64,000 nt of DNA. Source: Pseudomonadota bacterium. GTDB lineage: Bacteria; Pseudomonadota; Gammaproteobacteria; Burkholderiales; Burkholderiaceae_C. Where the stretch lies: assembly GCA_023460715.1 (NCBI GenBank), contig JAEWPH010000115.1:7168-71167 (forward strand). Reading direction: 5' to 3'. Numbering within the stretch: position 1 is the first letter of the stretch; every line of letters begins with the position of its first letter. A program made the translations under genes and the position numbers. The notes beneath the pieces were generated by a model. That model saw only the letters and a program-made list of their open reading frames with translations, was not told the origin of the DNA and searched no databases. Shown here in pieces: positions 16,417 to 24,886 of the stretch.

Positions 16417-18555
16417 TCAAGCCTCGAAGTCATCCACTTGGATCACCTTGTCCGCCGCCTGCATATAGGCCAGTGCCAGCGCCGGGTTGGGCATGCCGGC
16501 GGCAGCCTCCTCGAACGACCCCGTGCGCCGCACCAGCTTGTTCAATTGCTGGGTCGCCTGATCTCCCAGTTGCGCCGCCAGGTCCAGCGCCTGGATCAGG
16601 TCGACCAGCCCGCCGCCCTTGGGCAGGCTCACGTCGGGGCACAGCCGCTGCACCACGGCGGCGTTCTCGCGCAGCAGCTTGGCCAAAGCCAGCATCTGCA
16701 CGTCGCGCAGCGGTGCCAGGTGGGACGTGCGGCTCAGCACCAAGCGGCCAATCAAGCGCCGTCCCGGCGCAGGCAGGTTGGCATACAGGTCTTTCAACAC
16801 TTCCTCGGCGGCATCCAGCTGCATGCGCAGACCGGCCTGCGCCAGGGGCAGCATCTGTGCATCGCCTTCCACGGCATAGCGCCAGATGCAGGCACTGGCC
16901 ATGTAGAGGTGCGCCAGGCAGTCGCCCAGACGCGATGACAGCAGCTCCATGCGCTTGAGCCGGCCGCCCAGCAAGCCCATGGCCACGTCGCAGGTCAACG
17001 CATACTTGGCGCTCAGTCGAGCCAGCAGTGCGGCCTCCTTGGCCAGTTCCTGGGGCGGTGATCCCACTACCGGCGCCCCGAACAGGCTGCGCCAGAGATT
17101 GCGGGCCACATGCCCGCCATGCCCCAGCAGGGCCTGACCCAGCGCCTCTTCGTCCTTGCGCTCCACGGCCTGCATCTCGGCCATCACGTACGGGTGGCAG
17201 CGCACCGCTCCTTGCCCAAAGATGATGAGCGACCGGGTGAGGATGTTGGCCCCCTCCACCGTGATCGCCACGGGCATGTGCCGGTACGCTACCGACAGCA
17301 GATTGGATGGCCCGTTAATGATCCCCTTGCCACCCAGAATGTCCATAGCGTGGTTAATCGATGTGCGCCCGGCCTCGGTCAGGTGAACCTTCAGTATGGC
17401 GCTGGCCACGCTGGGCTGTGCGCCCTGGTCCAGTGCCGCCGCCGTGAAGCGCCGCGCCGCGTCGGTCGCATACAGCTCGGCGGCCATGCCGGCGATGATG
17501 CCGGCGATGGCATCGAACTTGCCGATGGGCATGCCGAACTGCTCGCGCACCTTGCCGTAGCCGTTAGCGATGAAAACCGAGCTTTGCTGCGTAGCCGCGC
17601 CCAGCGCCGGCAACGAGATGGCACGGCCTGCCGCCAGGCACTCCATCAGCATGCGCCAGCCCTGGCCCACCTGCGCTTCCCCGCCGATGATCCAGTCCAT
17701 GGGCACGAACACGTCCTCGCCCACGATGGGCCCGTTCATGAAGGCACTGTCCATGGGCCGATGGCGGCGCCCGATCTGCATGCCGGGCGTGGGCACGGGA
17801 ATCAGCGCGCAGGTGATGCCCAGGTCGCGCTCACCCTCAGGCCGGCTTTCGTCGCGGGCGTTGAAGGCCAGGCCCACCACGGTCGCCACCGGCGCCAGGG
17901 TGATGTAGCGCTTGGAGAACGTGACGCTGAAGCCGCGCACGGGCCGGCCGTCGATCTCGCGCGTGGTCAGGATGCCGCGGTCGGGAATGGAGGCGGCATC
18001 GGAGCCGGCATACGGAGACGTCAGGCCAAAGCACGGCAGATCGCGGCCATCGGCCAGCCGGGGCAGGTAATGCTGCTTCTGCGCATCGGTGCCGTAGTGC
18101 AGCAGCAGCTCGGCAGGCCCGAGCGAGTTCGGCACCATGGCCGTGACCGCGGCCGATACGTTGACCGAGGCCAGCCGCGTCACCACCGTCGCATGGGCGA
18201 AGTGGCCGAAGCCCAGGCCACCCCACTCCTTGGGAATGATCATGCCGAAGAAGCGCTTCTCCCGCAGGTACTGCCACACCTCGGGCGGCAGGTCCCGCGC
18301 CGAGTCGATGGTGAAGTCGTCCAGCATGCTGCACAGCGTGCGCACCTCGTTGTTGAGAAAGGCTTGCTCCTCGGCCGTCAGTTGGTTCGGCCCCGTGGCG
18401 ATCAGCGCATCGAAGTCGGGGTCGCCAGCGAACAGGCGTCCCTCGAAACCCACGGTGCCCGCCTCCAGCGCCGCGCGCTCGGTGTCGCCCATGACCGGCA
18501 AGGCCTTGGCAAACGGCGCCATGGCGAATCGACCGACGAGTGATGCAATGCCCAT
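16417..18555 (-). CDS. FadE-type acyl-CoA dehydrogenase with DUF1974 C-terminal domain
   Basis: This 712-residue protein carries the acyl-CoA dehydrogenase core from about residue 65 to 460. SYNLG-type FAD contacts are represented by GLTSPYAGSDAASIPD, and the catalytic Glu lies in ITVEGANILTRSL near residue 446. The C-terminal 240 residues form the DUF1974 region found in FadE. It catalyses the first step of fatty-acid beta-oxidation. It lacks the N-terminal membrane segments of E. coli FadE (814 residues). ATG 18555 was chosen because AGGAGG ends 5 bases before it; a GTG at 18561 is also in frame. It converges with the DUF1537 gene, with 7 bases between. Confidence 0.9.
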   Translation of the reverse strand: MGIASLVGRFAMAPFAKALPVMGDTERAALEAGTVGFEGRLFAGDPDFDALIATGPNQLTAEEQAFLNNEVRTLCSMLDDFTIDSARDLPPEVWQYLREKRFFGMIIPKEWGGLGFGHFAHATVVTRLASVNVSAAVTAMVPNSLGPAELLLHYGTDAQKQHYLPRLADGRDLPCFGLTSPYAGSDAASIPDRGILTTREIDGRPVRGFSVTFSKRYITLAPVATVVGLAFNARDESRPEGERDLGITCALIPVPTPGMQIGRRHRPMDSAFMNGPIVGEDVFVPMDWIIGGEAQVGQGWRMLMECLAAGRAISLPALGAATQQSSVFIANGYGKVREQFGMPIGKFDAIAGIIAGMAAELYATDAARRFTAAALDQGAQPSVASAILKVHLTEAGRTSINHAMDILGGKGIINGPSNLLSVAYRHMPVAITVEGANILTRSLIIFGQGAVRCHPYVMAEMQAVERKDEEALGQALLGHGGHVARNLWRSLFGAPVVGSPPQELAKEAALLARLSAKYALTCDVAMGLLGGRLKRMELLSSRLGDCLAHLYMASACIWRYAVEGDAQMLPLAQAGLRMQLDAAEEVLKDLYANLPAPGRRLIGRLVLSRTSHLAPLRDVQMLALAKLLRENAAVVQRLCPDVSLPKGGGLVDLIQALDLAAQLGDQATQQLNKLVRRTGSFEEAAAGMPNPALALAYMQAADKVIQVDDFEA

Positions 18556-18724
18556 GATCACCTCCTGAAGCTAACCCCATCTTTTGCGCAGATGTACACG
18601 AGTCAGTTTCAACGGTTGGCCCCCTGCGCCGCACTCCCAGCTGCTGAAATGCTTGTCATCCATGGGCTTGTTTCAGGGGGCCTACGGCCAAGCAGAACCT
18701 CAGTGCATTGCCAGCACGGCAGAC

Positions 18725-19690
18725 TCAGTCCACGGAAGCGCCGGACTGCTTGACGGCCTGGCCCCATTCCACAATCTCCGTGGCGATGAACTGGTCCATG
18801 GCTTCAGGCGTGGTCGGTGCGGGCTCGGAGCCTCGGTCGCGGATGAACTTCTGCATCTCTGCACTGGCCAGTATCTCGACGACCTCGCGGTTCAGCCGTT
18901 CCACCACGGCGCGCGGCGTGCCCTTGGGCGCCATCAGTCCCAGCCAGCCGACCGCCTCGAATCCCTTGAACTCCGGCAGGCCCGCCTCGGCGATCGCCGG
19001 CACGTTCGGCAACTGGCTGGAGCGCGTGGCTGATGTCACACCGAGCGCCACGGCTTTGCCGGCCTGGATGTTGGACAGGGCCGCCGTCACCGAGTCGACC
19101 ATCAGCGGCACCTGCCCACCGATGAAGTCCGCCTGCGCGGGGCCGCTGCCCTTGTACGGAATATGCTCCATCTCGATCTTGGCGCGGGACTTGACCATCT
19201 CGGCGCTCAGATGCTGCGTGCCGCCGATGCCTGCGCTCGCATAGCTCAGCCTGCCCGGCTCGGCGCGCGCCCGGGTCACCAGATCCTGCATCGAGCGGAT
19301 GCCCGACGCCGGATGCGCCAGGAACACCAGCGGCACCTTGGCCACCAGGCTGATGCCCTGCAGGTCCTTGCGCGGATCGCAGTTGACCTTGCGGTACAGC
19401 GTCTGGTTCACGGCCATGGCGCTGCCGGCCATCACCAGCGTGTAGCCGTCCGCCTTGGCGCGCACCACCTGCTCGGTGCCGATGTTGCTGCCCGCGCCGG
19501 CCTTGTTGTCCACCACCAGCGGTTGGCCCAGGCGGGTGCCGAGCTTCTCGGCCAGCGCACGGGCGAAGATGTCCGTCGCCTGGCCCGGCGGAAAGGGCAC
19601 GACCAGCATGATGGGTTTCTCGGGCCAGGCGGCCATGGCGGCACTGGACAGGGTGAGCGCAAGAGCGGGAAGGTAGTGTTTCAGTGCCAT
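18725..19690 (-). CDS. Bug-family (TctC-like) periplasmic binding protein
   Basis: This 321-residue protein has a signal peptide (residues 1-20, ending AMA) and the usual mature start [26 protein letters not shown]. Further Bug signatures are [30 protein letters not shown] and [22 protein letters not shown]. The family binds carboxylates or aromatic compounds in the periplasm and often has no dedicated membrane partner. No TctA or TctB gene is present here. AAGGAGA precedes the ATG at 19690. The ligand is unknown. Confidence 0.9.
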   Translation of the reverse strand: MALKHYLPALALTLSSAAMAAWPEKPIMLVVPFPPGQATDIFARALAEKLGTRLGQPLVVDNKAGAGSNIGTEQVVRAKADGYTLVMAGSAMAVNQTLYRKVNCDPRKDLQGISLVAKVPLVFLAHPASGIRSMQDLVTRARAEPGRLSYASAGIGGTQHLSAEMVKSRAKIEMEHIPYKGSGPAQADFIGGQVPLMVDSVTAALSNIQAGKAVALGVTSATRSSQLPNVPAIAEAGLPEFKGFEAVGWLGLMAPKGTPRAVVERLNREVVEILASAEMQKFIRDRGSEPAPTTPEAMDQFIATEIVEWGQAVKQSGASVD

Positions 19691-19743
19691 GGTTGTCTCC
19701 TTTGGTGTTTTTTGGCGGGAAGAGTTTCAAGCACACCCGCTCG

Positions 19744-21351
19744 CTAAGGGAGCAGCTTCAATCCAAGCTCTTTTAAGAAAGCGTTGTGCTTTTGCTTTGC
19801 CTCTGCAATGGCTTTCTCGATCTCCACCAGTTCGCTGTGCGTTGCATCCAGATCGATCTCGGCCTCGCCCACTGCCGTGCTGATATAGCGCGAGATATTC
19901 AAATTGAAGTCGTTCTTCTCGATCTCTGCCATCTCCACCCGACGTGAGTAGCGCGTTTCTTCCTCGCGGAACTGGTAGGTCTTAATGATCTTGGCAATGT
20001 GCTCATCCGTCAGCTGGTTCTGGCGCTTGCCCTTGGCAAAGTGTTCCGCGGCGTTGATGAACAGCACATCGTCCGGCTTCTTGCACTTCTTCAGCACCAG
20101 GATGCACACCGGTATTCCGGTGGAATAGAACAGGTTGGACGGCAGCCCAATCACCGTATCGATGTGCCCGTCCATCAAAAGCTTCTTGCGAATGCGCTCC
20201 TCTGCCCCGCCCCGGAACAGCACCCCGTGCGGCAGGATGATGGCCATCACCCCCTCGTCTTTGAGGAAGTGAAAGCCGTGCAGCAAAAAGGCAAAGTCCG
20301 CCGCCGACTTGGGTGCCAGGCCGTGGCTTTTGAAGCGCACATCGTCTGCCATGGCCTCGCCCGGCTCCCAACGGTAGCTGAACGGCGGATTGGCCACAAT
20401 GGCATCAAACGCAGGCTTTTTGGCCGGGTTCAGCTCACGCAGCATGTCCCAGTCGTTGGCCAGCGTGTCGCCGTGGAAGATTTCAAACTCCGTGTCCTTC
20501 ACCCCGTGCAGCAGCATGTTCATGCGCGCCAGGTTGTAGGTGGTGATGTTCTTTTCTTGGCCGTAAATCTTGCCAATGCCGTGCGGCCCCATGCGCTTGC
20601 GCACGTTCAAAAGCAGCGAGCCCGAGCCACAGGCAAAGTCCATCACGCTATCGAGCCGCTGTCGCGCGCCTGTACGTGGCTCCTGGCTGTCCAGCGTCAC
20701 GATGGTGGAGAGGATGTCCGAGATTTGCTGCGGCGTATAAAACTCCCCCGCCTTCTTGCCCGAGCCCGCCGCAAACTGGCCAATCAGGTATTCGTATGCA
20801 TCGCCCAGCGCGTCCATCTCCTTGGAGAACTCTGCCAGCCCGTCGGCGATTTTCTGGATGATGGCGCATAGCTTGGCATTGCGCTCTGTGTAGCTTTTAC
20901 CCAGCTTGGGCGAGGCCAAGTCAATCTCAGAGAACAAGCCCTGAAACGTGCTCTGAAACGATTCGGTTTCGATGTATTTGAAACCCGCTTGCAAGGTGTG
21001 CAGCAACTCGGCATCTTGCGTCCGGGCCATGTTGGCAATGCTGCTCCATAGATGCTGCGGCTCAATCACGTAATGCACCTTGCGGCGCATCTGCTTTTCA
21101 AATTCGGGCACATCGTCCAGGTTGCCCTCGTACCAAATCTGCAAGGGGGTCGATACCGAACTGTCAATCTGTGCGGGGTAGTCGCTGCCCAGCTCCTTCT
21201 TGGCCGCCGCCTCGTAGTTGTCCGACAGGTAGCGCAAAAACAGGAACGACAGCATGTAGTCGCGGAAATCGTCCGCGTCCATGGCTCCGCGCAGTTGGTC
21301 GGCAATCGCCCATAGCGTTTTGCCCAGCTTGGTTTGGTTTTGTTCGGTCAT
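19744..21351 (-). CDS. hsdM: Type I restriction-modification DNA methyltransferase subunit
   Basis: This 535-residue N6-adenine methyltransferase subunit has the helical N-terminal HsdM domain (LGKTLWAIADQLRGAMDADDFRDYMLSFLFLRYLSD), motif I DFACGSGSLLLN (around residue 239) and motif IV NPPFSYRW (Asn321). It works with HsdS to methylate, and with HsdR to restrict, a bipartite target. It is the last gene of the locus, separated from hsdS by the anticodon-nuclease and RhuM genes, which is an unusual order. Its ATG overlaps the stop of the RhuM gene (ATGA). Confidence 0.95.
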   Translation of the reverse strand: MTEQNQTKLGKTLWAIADQLRGAMDADDFRDYMLSFLFLRYLSDNYEAAAKKELGSDYPAQIDSSVSTPLQIWYEGNLDDVPEFEKQMRRKVHYVIEPQHLWSSIANMARTQDAELLHTLQAGFKYIETESFQSTFQGLFSEIDLASPKLGKSYTERNAKLCAIIQKIADGLAEFSKEMDALGDAYEYLIGQFAAGSGKKAGEFYTPQQISDILSTIVTLDSQEPRTGARQRLDSVMDFACGSGSLLLNVRKRMGPHGIGKIYGQEKNITTYNLARMNMLLHGVKDTEFEIFHGDTLANDWDMLRELNPAKKPAFDAIVANPPFSYRWEPGEAMADDVRFKSHGLAPKSAADFAFLLHGFHFLKDEGVMAIILPHGVLFRGGAEERIRKKLLMDGHIDTVIGLPSNLFYSTGIPVCILVLKKCKKPDDVLFINAAEHFAKGKRQNQLTDEHIAKIIKTYQFREEETRYSRRVEMAEIEKNDFNLNISRYISTAVGEAEIDLDATHSELVEIEKAIAEAKQKHNAFLKELGLKLLP

Positions 21352-22349
21352 TTTTTAGGGCGATTTTTGATGGTGTTTTCCAACGCCTTGAGTTCGGCTT
21401 CATCCTGCGCGTCGGCGGCACGGGCTTCTTCAGCTTTGCGGCGCTGGTCAAAGTCCAGATACAGCGGCTCCAGCTTTTGCTCCATGCGGGCATGGCTCAC
21501 CGTGCCAGCCCCGCTGAGCAGCGGGAACCCGTTGGACACGATGATCTGCCCCACGTTCTCGCGCCAAAAGCCCATGCTGGTGATGGTTTGCCGCTTGGCG
21601 CGCAGCTCTGCCGTTTCCAAGAAGATCACCACCAGCCGGTTCAGGGTGTCTACTTCGTCTTCTGTCAGATAATTCTTGGCCACCACAATGTCCTGCTTGC
21701 GCACCTGGGTGCCCTTCCACGTCAGCAGACCGAAATGCGGGTCGGCAGGGTTGGCGCGGCTCACGATGAGTTCTGCCGCCGTCTTTTGCGTCACCGCATA
21801 CAGCAGCAGGTTTTGCACCGCGGCAAAAAAGGTCTGCGTGGCCTCATCCGTCTTGTCGTAGTCCGCCGCCAGGGCAAACAGGTCGCGCACCTTTTGGTAG
21901 AAGCGCTTTTCCGAGGCCCGAATGTCCCGGATGCGCGTCAGCATCTCGTCAAAATAGTCCGGGCGGCCGTCGGGGTTCTTCAGCCGCTCGTCGTCCATCA
22001 CAAAGCCCTTGACCAGATACTCCTTGAGCACTGTCGACGCCCAGCGGCGAAACTGCACCCCACGCGGCGAGCGCACGCGGTAGCCCACGGCCAGGATGGC
22101 GTCGAGGTTGTAATGCGCCATCTGGTAGTTCTTGCCATCGGTGGCAGTTGTCAACCGTTGGTTGACAACTGAATCTAGGACCAACTCCTTCTCAGCAAAG
22201 ATGGCTTTGAGGTGCTTGGCAATGTTCTGCTTGCTGGTTTGGAATAGCTCAGCCATTTCCAGTTGGGTGACCCACACCGTGCCCAAATCAACCCTCAGTT
22301 GAATCTGGCTCTCGCCGTCGTCAGAGGTGTAAAGGATAAGGCCGTTCAT
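21348..22349 (-). CDS. RhuM-family protein inside the type I RM operon
   Basis: This 333-residue protein of the RhuM family is often found with type I restriction genes. The N-terminal part (VWVTQLEMAELFQTSKQNIAKHLKAIFAEKEL) looks like a DNA-binding helix-turn-helix. YNLDAILAVGYRVRSPRGVQFRRWASTVLKEYLVKGF is the signature block. The C-terminal half is helical and charged. Its role in restriction is not known; the name comes from a Salmonella gene. It overlaps both neighbours by four bases (prrC stop upstream, hsdM start downstream), so the three are probably made in fixed ratio. Confidence 0.85.
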   Translation of the reverse strand: MNGLILYTSDDGESQIQLRVDLGTVWVTQLEMAELFQTSKQNIAKHLKAIFAEKELVLDSVVNQRLTTATDGKNYQMAHYNLDAILAVGYRVRSPRGVQFRRWASTVLKEYLVKGFVMDDERLKNPDGRPDYFDEMLTRIRDIRASEKRFYQKVRDLFALAADYDKTDEATQTFFAAVQNLLLYAVTQKTAAELIVSRANPADPHFGLLTWKGTQVRKQDIVVAKNYLTEDEVDTLNRLVVIFLETAELRAKRQTITSMGFWRENVGQIIVSNGFPLLSGAGTVSHARMEQKLEPLYLDFDQRRKAEEARAADAQDEAELKALENTIKNRPKK

Positions 22350-23563
22350 ACAGTTGCCGGTGATGGTGCGACTGTGGGCGTTTGCGCGCCCGCAACTGCG
22401 GCAAGGCGGAATGCATAGCGGTTAAGGAAAACATCAAGAATTTCACGAAACATCTTCTTATCTGTTGCTGTGATTGATTCAGACTCGAATACTGAATATT
22501 TCGCGTGACTTCGCACGTTCAGAAAGCGTGCATACAATGCCTTCTTAGGCAGTCCTTCAAAGCACGTTGAAATGTGCTGGCGGCCAAAAAATATAGCCGT
22601 CTTCTCAAGGATACTTCGCAATGAATTGAAATGGTATTGCGATATCTTTCCAGACTTCGCAACCGCACGCAGTTCCTCTAACGCTGCAACATGATGTAGA
22701 AATGGCGATTCGCTTGTATCTTCAAGCGTGTATGTCTGGGCTTCATTCAACCGATGAAGCAAGTATGCCTTCTTCTTTATATCGAATTTGCTTTCAGATG
22801 ATCTTTTTCCTTTGAGTTCATTAAACATTACGTTGAAAAAAAGACCGTGGTGCGTAGATACAACGACCTTGAGTTTGTTGTCTTCACGCTTCAGTAAGCT
22901 GCCGAGGCCAGCAGCAACAGCAATGGTGTTTTGCTCGTCCAAGGAGGAAATAGGATCGTCGATATATACATACTTCACCCAATCGTATGGCTGCCCCTTC
23001 TCCGCTTCGATTGCCAATCGAAGAATAGCCAAGAAGAAACACCAGATAAAAATATTCTCTTCACCTCGCGAAATCTTGATGTCCTCAAGTCGCCTGCGGC
23101 TGCCAGCTATCGTTACGTCGCGAAAAAACCGTATTTCTGCTGCGGCGTAATTGATTCTGAAGTCAAAATCTGCATATTGATGAAGAAGCGGGCGGACCTG
23201 GTCTTCAATGCCCATCCCATCAAGCCCATCAAAGAAATGAGACTCGGCCTTGAATTTAATCCTGCGATCCTTGTCTTCATCGAGATCATTGTCCCAATCG
23301 AAGAGGTCTTCCGTGAAGGCATTGAAGTAAAGAGTATCTCGCTTCTCTTCGTTCTTGCCCAGATTCTTAAACTCCATTGACAGCCGGGTTTTTCCCACAC
23401 CATTGTGAGCAAACACCAGAACGAAGTCATTGGCAGCAACTGCAGTAGTACCTTTGCGTTGAGGGGTCTTCTTACGTTTTTGCACTCCCTTTAAGTCTTT
23501 GCGAAACTTCCGTGCTAAAGATTCCAAAGATCTAAATCTCGTGATGGTGGATGTCTTACTCAT
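22346..23563 (-). CDS. prrC: PrrC-type anticodon nuclease with AAA/ABC-like ATPase domain
   Basis: This 405-residue protein compares with 396 in E. coli PrrC. The N-terminal ABC-like NTPase has Walker A AHNGVGKTR (Lys58), the following NAFTEDLFDWDNDLDED stretch typical of PrrC, the signature ISRGEEN (165-170), Walker B YVYIDDPISSLDE (198-210) and the H-loop STHHG. The C-terminal nuclease part has SLRSILEKT with Arg316 and Glu320, and His353 in VRSHAKYS. These match Arg320, Glu324 and His356 of E. coli PrrC in spacing to within one residue. PrrC is held silent by the type I complex and cleaves tRNA-Lys at the wobble base when restriction is disabled. It lies directly after hsdS, as in the known prr loci, and is more AT-rich than the flanks. 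Confidence 0.85.
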   Translation of the reverse strand: MSKTSTITRFRSLESLARKFRKDLKGVQKRKKTPQRKGTTAVAANDFVLVFAHNGVGKTRLSMEFKNLGKNEEKRDTLYFNAFTEDLFDWDNDLDEDKDRRIKFKAESHFFDGLDGMGIEDQVRPLLHQYADFDFRINYAAAEIRFFRDVTIAGSRRRLEDIKISRGEENIFIWCFFLAILRLAIEAEKGQPYDWVKYVYIDDPISSLDEQNTIAVAAGLGSLLKREDNKLKVVVSTHHGLFFNVMFNELKGKRSSESKFDIKKKAYLLHRLNEAQTYTLEDTSESPFLHHVAALEELRAVAKSGKISQYHFNSLRSILEKTAIFFGRQHISTCFEGLPKKALYARFLNVRSHAKYSVFESESITATDKKMFREILDVFLNRYAFRLAAVAGAQTPTVAPSPATV

Positions 23564-24798
23564 ATTTTGATTCCATCAATGGACGGAAAAATTTGCTGCA
23601 TCAGTGCCTTTTTGTGCTCGGCGAGAAGTGCTAATTTTCGCGCTTCGGCAGTTATTGCACCGTCCAAGTTCATTAGCCGGTCAGCAATTTTTCTCTGCTC
23701 TGCCAAACCCGGGAAAAAGCTTTCCCAACCTTCAATCGCGCCCTTTGTGATATGCATGATGCCAAGTCCGTTTGTAGTCTTGGATTTCATTCTTTCGGTC
23801 TCATGCTCCAGGATGATGGAAAGGAACTTTTTATCGATACCCGACTGTTCAACAACTTTCCAAATGTGGTAGTGATAGATGGTTTTCTCGCCGCGCCAAA
23901 CTCGTGGGCCGAATGACGCAGACCATGCATAAAGAAGATCGCCATCTTCGCAATATTTGGTTTCATCCAGTTCAAGATTGGAGTAATACCAATTGTTGTT
24001 GGTGAAGAAATTGCCAACGCGCAGCACTTTATATTTTCCGGCGTCGAGAAGTTCTTCCTGTTTGTACGCCCGCCCGTTGTAGAAATTCGCAGCAGTGCCT
24101 AAGGTCATCTTTTCCCATTTCCCCGCATTCCGAAACTCAGGAAACCGCAGACGCGGCTGGGCTTCGCCTTCGCAGGGGAAAAGATGCTGCATCAGCCCTT
24201 TTTTATGAGTCTTGAGCGCGTCCACTTTGCGGGCTTGGGTGGCGATCAGTTCGTCCAATGAGTTCAGGCAGTCGGCGATTTTTTGCTGTTCTCCCTCATG
24301 GGCCAAAAGTATCTGTATTTTTCTTAACTTGTCTAAGTTTATTTTTGGTGGCACAGCATTAGGAAGTGAGCTAGCGCGCAGCTCCGACTGAAAAAATTCA
24401 GATTGAAAAAAATGATGCAGATAATAAGAATTAAAAGCCTTAGACTTCTTTATCACTGCGAGTGTCACATAGACACTGAACTCGTAGTTCCAGTCCACAA
24501 CTTTGGAAAATCCAATCTTGCCTATTCTTGTAAGAAGAATATCGCCTTTTTCAGGTTTATTATTTTTTGTGGCAAAAAGATAATCATCATAGGAGATGAA
24601 TTTATTTGCATTTCCACTAATTAGATTTTCGACACTGAAGAAAGGAACACCTTTCGATACATAGGATGGCGTCTGATGTGTGCCATCGAACACAGCATTC
24701 GATATTTCTTCGAGCTTATGCGAGCACCACCCGTCCTCGTCTCGATAATCTGGAAATCGAAGCTTAGGGACTAATCCAGTGGATTTTTTTTTGCTCAT
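23560..24798 (-). CDS. hsdS: Type I restriction-modification specificity subunit
   Basis: This 412-residue protein has two target-recognition domains, each followed by a helical spacer. The first repeat begins PKLRFPDYRDEDGW and ends with EQQKIADCLNSLDELIATQARKVDALKTHKKGLMQHLF. The second begins PRLRFPEFRNAGKW and ends EQRKIADRLMNLDGAITAEARKLALLAEHKKALMQQIF. The target sequence cannot be read from the protein. The recognition domains are strongly AT-rich against the GC-rich genome, as expected for domains exchanged by transfer. Its stop overlaps the prrC start (ATGA). Confidence 0.93.
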   Translation of the reverse strand: MSKKKSTGLVPKLRFPDYRDEDGWCSHKLEEISNAVFDGTHQTPSYVSKGVPFFSVENLISGNANKFISYDDYLFATKNNKPEKGDILLTRIGKIGFSKVVDWNYEFSVYVTLAVIKKSKAFNSYYLHHFFQSEFFQSELRASSLPNAVPPKINLDKLRKIQILLAHEGEQQKIADCLNSLDELIATQARKVDALKTHKKGLMQHLFPCEGEAQPRLRFPEFRNAGKWEKMTLGTAANFYNGRAYKQEELLDAGKYKVLRVGNFFTNNNWYYSNLELDETKYCEDGDLLYAWSASFGPRVWRGEKTIYHYHIWKVVEQSGIDKKFLSIILEHETERMKSKTTNGLGIMHITKGAIEGWESFFPGLAEQRKIADRLMNLDGAITAEARKLALLAEHKKALMQQIFPSIDGIKI

Positions 24799-24886
24799 GA
24801 TTTCAGACGTTCATATGACACGCTTGCACTGCGTCGATTCGTGATCGGTTGTGACAATACCCAGCTGCAGGACTTCTGTCAGAGGT

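Noticed and set aside
22346..23563. RloC-type rather than PrrC-type anticodon nuclease
   Set aside because: RloC has a long coiled coil with a zinc hook between the ATPase halves; this protein is 405 residues with a continuous PrrC-like ATPase.
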